A stretch of 64,000 bases of DNA from assembly GCF_000282195.1 (NCBI RefSeq), contig NZ_AKJT01000092.1, positions 1-64,000 on the forward strand, read 5' to 3'. This document shows, in pieces, positions 58,881 to 64,000 of this stretch. Numbering within the stretch: position 1 is the first letter of the stretch; each line of letters opens with the position of its first letter. The notes under the pieces are model-generated. The model ran no database searches. It was not told where the DNA came from and saw only the letters and a program-made list of their open reading frames with translations. A program made the position numbers and the translations under genes. This DNA is from Pseudomonas sp. GM18 (GTDB taxonomy: Bacteria > Pseudomonadota > Gammaproteobacteria > Pseudomonadales > Pseudomonadaceae).

Positions 58881-58908
58881 CAAAAACGCCCCGACGAGTC
58901 GGGGCGTT
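58881..58908 (-). terminator. Terminator of the pnt operon
   Basis: On the minus strand AACGCCCCGA-CTCG-TCGGGGCGTT is followed by TTTG, 18 bases past the pntB stop. Confidence 0.88.
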
Positions 58909-58925
58909 CAGGTGGCCGAAGGGTT

Positions 58926-60359
58926 TTACTCGACGGCTTTAACCATGTCTTCGATGACTTTCTTGGCGTCGCCGAAAACCATCATGGTCTTGTCCAGATA
59001 GAACAGCTCGTTGTCGAGACCGGCATAGCCGCTGGCCATCGAGCGCTTGTTGACGATGATGGTCTTGGCCTTGAACGCTTCGAGAATCGGCATGCCGGCA
59101 ATCGGCGATTTCGGGTCGTTCTTGGCCGCCGGGTTCACCACGTCGTTGGCGCCGAGCACCAGCACCACGTCGGCCTGGCCGAACTCGGAGTTGATGTCTT
59201 CCATCTCGAACACCTGGTCGTAAGGCACTTCGGCCTCGGCCAGCAATACGTTCATGTGGCCGGGCATCCGGCCGGCAACCGGGTGAATCGCATACTTCAC
59301 GGTCACGCCACGGTGGCTCAGTTTCTCGGTCAGCTCTTTCAAGGCGTGCTGCGCGCGAGCCACTGCCAGGCCATAACCTGGAACGATGATCACGGTATCG
59401 GCGTTGGTCAGCAGGAAGGTGGCGTCATCGGCCGAACCGGATTTCACCGGGCGGGCTTCTTTGGAGCCCGCCGGGCCAGCGTCCGCGGTGTTGCCGAAAC
59501 CGCCGAGCAACACGTTGAAGAACGAACGGTTCATCGCCTTGCACATGATGTACGAGAGGATCGCACCGCTTGAGCCCACCAGCGAGCCGGCAATGATCAG
59601 CATCGAGTTGTTCAGCGAGAAGCCGATACCCGCTGCTGCCCAGCCGGAGTAGCTGTTGAGCATCGACACCACGACGGGCATGTCGGCGCCGCCGATCGGG
59701 ATGATGATCAGCACGCCCATCACGAAGGCCAGGATCAGCATCAGCGCAAAGGCGCTGAAGTTGCCGGTCAGCATGAAGGTGACGCCCAGAGCCAGCGTGG
59801 CCAGGCCCAGCAGCAGGTTCAGTTTGTGCTGACCACTGAACTGTACTGGTGCGCCCTGGAACAGGCGGAACTTGTACTTGCCCGACAACTTGCCAAACGC
59901 GATCACCGAACCGGAGAAGGTGATGGCGCCGATGGCTGCGCCGAGGAACAGCTCCAGACGGTTACCTGCCGGAATCGAATCGCCCAGCTGTTTAACGATG
60001 CCCAGCGACTGCGGCTCGACGACGGCAGCAATTGCGATAAATACCGCTGCCAGACCGATCATGCTGTGCATGAAGGCGACCAGCTCCGGCATCTTGGTCA
60101 TTTCAACGCGCTTGGCCATGATCGAACCGGCGGTGCCGCCGACCAGCAGACCGACGATGACGTAGCCGATGCCGGCGGTAGCCAGCTCTGCCCCTAGCTT
60201 ATAAATGAGGCCGACCGTGGTGATGATCGCCAGGGCCATGCCGAGCATGCCGTACACGTTGCCGCGCCGCGACGTGGTCGGGTGCGACAGGCCTTTGAGG
60301 GCCTGGATGAAGCAGATCGACGCGATCAGGTACAGCGTCGTTACCAGATTCATGCTCAT
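58926..60359 (-). CDS. pntB: NAD(P) transhydrogenase subunit beta
   Basis: 477 residues. About nine membrane segments in the first 270 residues are followed by the NADP(H)-binding domain III (about 290-477; VIIVPGYGLAVARAQHAL, GRMPGHMNVLLAEA, LVLGANDVVNPAA). With PntA it couples proton entry to NADPH formation from NADH. Its start overlaps the pntAB stop by one base. Confidence 0.96.
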   Translation of the reverse strand: MSMNLVTTLYLIASICFIQALKGLSHPTTSRRGNVYGMLGMALAIITTVGLIYKLGAELATAGIGYVIVGLLVGGTAGSIMAKRVEMTKMPELVAFMHSMIGLAAVFIAIAAVVEPQSLGIVKQLGDSIPAGNRLELFLGAAIGAITFSGSVIAFGKLSGKYKFRLFQGAPVQFSGQHKLNLLLGLATLALGVTFMLTGNFSAFALMLILAFVMGVLIIIPIGGADMPVVVSMLNSYSGWAAAGIGFSLNNSMLIIAGSLVGSSGAILSYIMCKAMNRSFFNVLLGGFGNTADAGPAGSKEARPVKSGSADDATFLLTNADTVIIVPGYGLAVARAQHALKELTEKLSHRGVTVKYAIHPVAGRMPGHMNVLLAEAEVPYDQVFEMEDINSEFGQADVVLVLGANDVVNPAAKNDPKSPIAGMPILEAFKAKTIIVNKRSMASGYAGLDNELFYLDKTMMVFGDAKKVIEDMVKAVE

Positions 60360-60682
60360 TACTTGGGCGCCTCTTCTTGTACGGCTTTCGGGGCTTTTTT
60401 CTTGAACATCTCAAGCATGCGACGGGTGACCAGGAAACCACCGAACACGTTCACGGCCGCCAGAGCCACTGCCAGGGTGCCCATGGTTTTGCCCAGTGGC
60501 GTTACGGTCAAGGCGGCTGCCAGCATCGCGCCAACGATCACAATTGCCGAAATGGCGTTGGTCACTGCCATCAACGGCGTGTGCAGTGCAGGTGTAACGT
60601 TCCAGACCACGTGATAACCGACATAAATCGCCAGCACGAAGATGATCAGGTTGTAGATACCGGGGGAGATAAGCTCTTCCAT
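60359..60682 (-). CDS. pntAB: NAD(P) transhydrogenase subunit alpha part 2
   Basis: 107 residues with three or four membrane segments (GIYNLIIFVLAIYVGYHVVW, AISAIVIVGAMLAAALTV, and a third after residue 68). This is the membrane part of PntA, made as a separate polypeptide as in many pseudomonads and alphaproteobacteria. It lies 15 bases after pntAA. Confidence 0.94.
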   Translation of the reverse strand: MEELISPGIYNLIIFVLAIYVGYHVVWNVTPALHTPLMAVTNAISAIVIVGAMLAAALTVTPLGKTMGTLAVALAAVNVFGGFLVTRRMLEMFKKKAPKAVQEEAPK

Positions 60683-60697
60683 CGTCTGAATCCCTGC

Positions 60698-61819
60698 TTA
60701 GGCGTTTTTGCGGATGACTTGGCCGTCGCGGCACATCAGGCACGCGGCGACGATGTCGTCTTCTAGGTTCACTTCGAACTGGCCTTCCTTGTTGAAGACC
60801 AGCTTCAGGAAGTCCAGCAGGTTGCGTGCGTACAGCGCCGAAGCGTCTGCCGCCACCGCACCGGCCAGGTTGGTCGGGCCGACAATGGTCACGCCATTCG
60901 AGACCACGACCTGATCCGCCACGGTCAGCGGGCAGTTGCCGCCCTGGGCTGCGGCGAGGTCGATAACCACCGAGCCTGGCTTCATCTGCGCCACGGTTTC
61001 GGCGCTGAGCAGCGTCGGCGCCTTGCGGCCCGGGATCAGTGCGGTGGTGATGACGATGTCGGCCTGCTTGGCGCGTTCGTGTACCGCCAGGGCCTGACGC
61101 TGCATCCAGCTGGCCGGCATGGGGCGCGCATAACCTCCGACACCGACGGCGCATTCGCGCTCTTCATCGGTTTCGTACGGCACGTCGACGAATTTCGCAC
61201 CCAGGGATTCAATTTGCTCCTTCACCGCAGGACGCACATCGGACGCTTCGATCACGGCACCCAGACGTTTTGCCGTGGCAATCGCCTGCAAACCGGCCAC
61301 GCCGGCACCGAGAATCAGGACGCGCGCCGCTTTCACGGTACCCGCGGCGGTCATCAGCATCGGCATGAAGCGTGGGTAGTAGTGAGCGGCCAGCAGTACG
61401 GATTTATAACCGGCGATGTTCGCCTGGGAGGACAGCACATCCAGGCTCTGGGCGCGGGAGGTGCGTGGCGCAGCTTCCAGCGCAAATGCGGTAATGCCGC
61501 ATTCGGCCAGTTTGGCGATGGTTTCATTGCTGAACGGGTTGAGCATGCCCACCACGACGGTGCCGCTCTTGATCAGCGTCAGTTCGCTGTCGCTGGGGGC
61601 GACCACCTTGAGAATCAGCTCGGCACCAAACGCATCGTTGGCGCTGCCGATAGTTGCGCCTGCCGCTTCATAAGCACTGTCGACAACGCTGGCGTTAATG
61701 CCGGCGCCGCTTTGAACAGTGACCTTATGACCCTGGCCGATCAGCTTCTTGATGGTTTCCGGGGTTGCAGCAACCCGTGTTTCACCCGTCTGGGTTTCGA
61801 GAGGAACACCAATGTGCAC
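60698..61819 (-). CDS. pntAA: NAD(P) transhydrogenase subunit alpha part 1
   Basis: 373-residue soluble NAD(H)-binding domain I, related to alanine dehydrogenase. It has a Rossmann fold (ARVLILGAGVAGLQAIATAKRLG) and the mobile loop near VDVPYETDEERECAVGVGGY. The start is GTG 61819 (MHIGVPLETQTGETRVA) with AGGAGA upstream. First gene of the pntAA-AB-B operon. Confidence 0.95.
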   Translation of the reverse strand: MHIGVPLETQTGETRVAATPETIKKLIGQGHKVTVQSGAGINASVVDSAYEAAGATIGSANDAFGAELILKVVAPSDSELTLIKSGTVVVGMLNPFSNETIAKLAECGITAFALEAAPRTSRAQSLDVLSSQANIAGYKSVLLAAHYYPRFMPMLMTAAGTVKAARVLILGAGVAGLQAIATAKRLGAVIEASDVRPAVKEQIESLGAKFVDVPYETDEERECAVGVGGYARPMPASWMQRQALAVHERAKQADIVITTALIPGRKAPTLLSAETVAQMKPGSVVIDLAAAQGGNCPLTVADQVVVSNGVTIVGPTNLAGAVAADASALYARNLLDFLKLVFNKEGQFEVNLEDDIVAACLMCRDGQVIRKNA

Positions 61820-62253
61820 GTCAAATCTCCTGCGTGATCTTATTGAGTAAACCCAGGCACTTCGGATGGTGCGGCTGGGGCGGCCGATCAGCACGATCCC
61901 GCCAAATCAGGGCGGGGCGCGGCATTTTGCAGGCGAACTTTGTGCCCTTCAAGGGATTATGACGGGTGACGGAAAATTAACTACAAGTCACCCCGTGACC
62001 GAATGTCGCACCTTTCCGTTAAATCCCTTGTAGGCCGTGGCCTCTAAGGATTTTTGCCAAAATTCAAGAATTTACACATCCGCACGGTGAATAGGTTGTC
62101 ATTGCTTGCCAATAGAGGCTCAAAGCCACGTACTCAAACGCTTGTGGGACGTTTGTGCTGTTTGTCGGTACAGTCTGTCAATATGCGACAAATACTTATA
62201 TCTGTAGTGCTTTCAGTTTGCTGACTACGCAGTCAACTAATGGGTGTGCGCCT
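61820..62253. promoter_or_regulatory. Long region between pntAA and the LysR gene
   Basis: No gene is supported in these 434 bases. The pnt promoter should lie in 61830-62050. CAAACG-N9-CGTTTG (62135-62155) is an inverted repeat in the 3' flank of the LysR gene. I see no clear terminator for that gene. Confidence 0.4.
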
Positions 62254-63153
62254 TTATTCTTCTAGGTTGTAGCTATGTGCCTGATTCACCAGCCAGTCGC
62301 GAAATGCCTTCAAAGAGGCGGATTCGACCTTTCGATCAGGAATCATCAGGTAGTAGGCCTTGATGCTCGATAGTGCTTGAGCATTGGCAATGACCAGACG
62401 CTTCTCCGCCAACTCGCGCTGAATCAGAAATGGCGGAATCAGCGCGATCCCCATGTCATGCATCGCCGCTTGGGCGAGCATGGAGAATAGCTCGTAACGC
62501 GGTCCTGTCATGTCTCGCGGGACATTCAGGTTCTGGGAGTTGAACCATTGGCGCCAGGCATAAGGGCGGGTGGTCTGTTGCAGCAAGGGCAATTCGGCGA
62601 TTTCACCGGGGCTCAGGTTGGTTTTTTGGCCCAGCAGCGTGGGGCTGCACACCGGCATCGGATTCTCGCCCATTAGCCTGTGGGACTCGGTACCCGGCCA
62701 GTCGGCGTCGCCGAAATAAATGGCGGCATCGAAGTCGGTGTCGGCAAACAGGAAGGGGCGCGTACGGTTGGTGAGGTTGACCGTCACCTCTGGATGTTTG
62801 TGCTGGAAGTCCTTGAGTCGTGGCAGCAGCCATTGAGTGCCGAAGGTCGGAACCACCGCCAGTTCGATCGCGTTGGCGCCTTGCTGGCCCATCACTGACA
62901 AGGTGTCTCGTTCAACCGCGTCGAGTTGGGTGGCCACCCTGCGGCTGTAGGAAATCCCGGCCTCTGTCAGTTTCACTCCGCGCCGCGAGCGTCGGAACAG
63001 TTCGACATTGAGGAACTCCTCGAGGCTGGCGATCTGTCGGCAAATCGCTCCCTGAGTGAGAGAAAGCTCTTGGGCGGCCTTGGTAAAGCTCTCGTGGCGC
63101 GCTGCCGCTTCAAAGCTGATCAAGGCTGTTGTGCTGGGGATCTTCCTGCGCAT
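62254..63153 (-). CDS. gcdR: LysR-type regulator, probable GcdR
   Basis: 299 residues: LysR helix-turn-helix (about 9-66; SFEAAARHESFTKAAQELSL) and effector domain (about 92-295). Divergent from the glutaryl-CoA dehydrogenase gene, as gcdR is in P. putida and P. aeruginosa, where it responds to glutarate in lysine breakdown. The ATG at 63153 is chosen with TGAGG upstream; an upstream GTG would add five residues. Confidence 0.85.
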   Translation of the reverse strand: MRRKIPSTTALISFEAAARHESFTKAAQELSLTQGAICRQIASLEEFLNVELFRRSRRGVKLTEAGISYSRRVATQLDAVERDTLSVMGQQGANAIELAVVPTFGTQWLLPRLKDFQHKHPEVTVNLTNRTRPFLFADTDFDAAIYFGDADWPGTESHRLMGENPMPVCSPTLLGQKTNLSPGEIAELPLLQQTTRPYAWRQWFNSQNLNVPRDMTGPRYELFSMLAQAAMHDMGIALIPPFLIQRELAEKRLVIANAQALSSIKAYYLMIPDRKVESASLKAFRDWLVNQAHSYNLEE

Positions 63154-63175
63154 GTACGTCAACCTCACTAATGCA

Positions 63176-63197
63176 TCGCATAAAGTCGATTCTGCGA
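63176..63197. promoter_or_regulatory. Putative LysR-type operator between gcdR and gcdH
   Basis: TCGCA-N12-TGCGA is an inverted repeat with the TN11A-like layout of LysR sites, located 22 bases from the gcdR start and 114 bases upstream of gcdH. Confidence 0.5.
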
Positions 63198-63310
63198 CAT
63201 TTCGAAGTGAGAAATTAGCACAACAGTATGCAAAATCCTCGTTTGCCGGGCCGACGAACCCAGCCTAGGATCAACCCACGTTATTTGACCCGATTCGAGA
63301 GGACTCACTC

Positions 63311-64000
63311 ATGGGCGGTAAAGCTAGCTTCAACTGGATCGATCCCCTGCTGCTGGATCAACAGCTCACTGAAGAAGAGCGCATGATTCGCGACACGGCC
63401 GAGCAATTCGCTCAGCAGAAGCTCGCACCGCGTGTTCTCGAAGCTTTCCGTCATGAGAAGACTGACCCGGCGATCTTCCGTGAGATGGGTGAAGTAGGTC
63501 TGCTGGGTGCGACCATCCCTGAGCAATACGGTGGCAGCGGCCTGAACTACGTCAGCTACGGCCTGATTGCCCGTGAGGTCGAGCGTGTCGACTCCGGCTA
63601 TCGCTCGATGATGAGCGTGCAGTCCTCGCTGGTCATGGTTCCGATCAATGAATTCGGTACCGAAGCACAGAAGCAGAAATACCTGCCGAAGCTGGCCACG
63701 GGTGAATGGATTGGTTGCTTCGGTCTGACCGAGCCCGACCACGGTTCCGACCCGGGCGCGATGATTACCCGTGCACGCAAAGTGGAAGGTGGCTACAGCC
63801 TCACCGGCAGCAAGATGTGGATCACCAACAGCCCGATCGCTGATGTATTCGTAGTTTGGGCCAAGGACGATGCGGGCGATATTCGCGGCTTTGTATTGGA
63901 GAAGGGCTGGAAAGGGCTGAGCGCCCCGGCGATTCATGGCAAGGTTGGCTTGCGTGCATCTATCACCGGCGAGATCGTCATGGACAACGTGTTTGTTCCT
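63311..64000 (+). CDS. gcdH: Glutaryl-CoA dehydrogenase, 5' part
   Basis: The first 230 codons of an acyl-CoA dehydrogenase, cut by the window end. MGGKASFNWIDPLLLDQQLTEEE is typical of GcdH. FAD/substrate-binding segments GCFGLTEPDHGSDPG and KMWITNSPIADVFVVWAKD are present; the catalytic Glu would lie beyond the window. It oxidises glutaryl-CoA to crotonyl-CoA in lysine and glutarate breakdown. GAGAGGA precedes the ATG. Confidence 0.93.
   Translation, partial: MGGKASFNWIDPLLLDQQLTEEERMIRDTAEQFAQQKLAPRVLEAFRHEKTDPAIFREMGEVGLLGATIPEQYGGSGLNYVSYGLIAREVERVDSGYRSMMSVQSSLVMVPINEFGTEAQKQKYLPKLATGEWIGCFGLTEPDHGSDPGAMITRARKVEGGYSLTGSKMWITNSPIADVFVVWAKDDAGDIRGFVLEKGWKGLSAPAIHGKVGLRASITGEIVMDNVFVP

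Noticed and set aside
1..64000. CRISPR array, prophage, insertion sequence or genomic island
   Set aside because: No regularly spaced repeats, integrase, transposase or phage genes were seen; the gene order is that of the Pseudomonas core genome.

Overview
The window is chromosomal DNA of a fluorescent Pseudomonas. From memory of the P. aeruginosa PAO1 map, most blocks match known runs there: gltP-algB-kinB-ampDh2-dgcH-dsbA-cc4-engB-polA-thrB-znu-metNIQ, the aa3 oxidase cluster with a SulP transporter and a carbonic anhydrase, the PA0069-prlC region, trpIBA, pntAB and gcdR/gcdH. Coding density is high. Several intergenic gaps carry long perfect inverted repeats of the REP type common in the P. 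fluorescens group. No tRNA, rRNA, insertion sequence, prophage, integrase or CRISPR array was seen.

Layout. 1-4 kb: SpmA/SpmB-type membrane protein, glutamate symporter GltP, a probably frameshifted small gene, a DUF1328 peptide and a small membrane protein. 4-12 kb: AlgB/KinB two-component system, an EAL phosphodiesterase, amidase AmpDh2 and diguanylate cyclase DgcH. 12-19 kb: EEP-family phosphatase/nuclease, DsbA, cytochromes c4 and c5, EngB, the ErsA small RNA with a recognisable sigma-22 promoter, and DNA polymerase I. 19-27 kb: ThrB, zinc uptake (znuA | zur-znuC-znuB), a lipoprotein and methionine uptake (metNIQ). 27-36 kb: aa3 cytochrome c oxidase structural genes (coxB, coxA, coxC) with assembly and heme A factors (Cox11, SURF1, CtaA, CtaB, Sco). 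36-41 kb: SulP transporter with beta carbonic anhydrase, a LexA-controlled radical SAM protein and a TpbA-like phosphatase. 41-50 kb: YheV, PrlC, gamma carbonic anhydrase, a HAD phosphatase, a predicted aminopeptidase, paired lipoproteins, two DUF1161 genes, OsmC, a luciferase-like monooxygenase, dodecin and an ElaB-like protein. 50-53 kb: trpI | trpBA. 53-57 kb: a DUF4105 protease-like protein with three tandem DUF2388 proteins, and a DUF1127 gene in a motif-rich setting. 57-64 kb: a CoA-transferase, transhydrogenase pntAA-AB-B, a GcdR-like LysR regulator and the 5' part of gcdH.

Themes. Several genes serve envelope and biofilm control: AlgB/KinB, ErsA behind a sigma-22 promoter, DgcH, the EAL protein, TpbA and AmpDh2. 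A second group is the respiratory chain (c4, c5, aa3 oxidase, transhydrogenase). Most of the window is ordinary core genome. The points most worth checking are the loss of the first exonuclease carboxylate in PolA, the DUF4105/DUF2388 cluster as an undescribed periplasmic system, the frameshifted small gene near gltP, the hairpin leader of the luciferase-like gene, and the repeated AACTGTACC motif around the DUF1127 gene.
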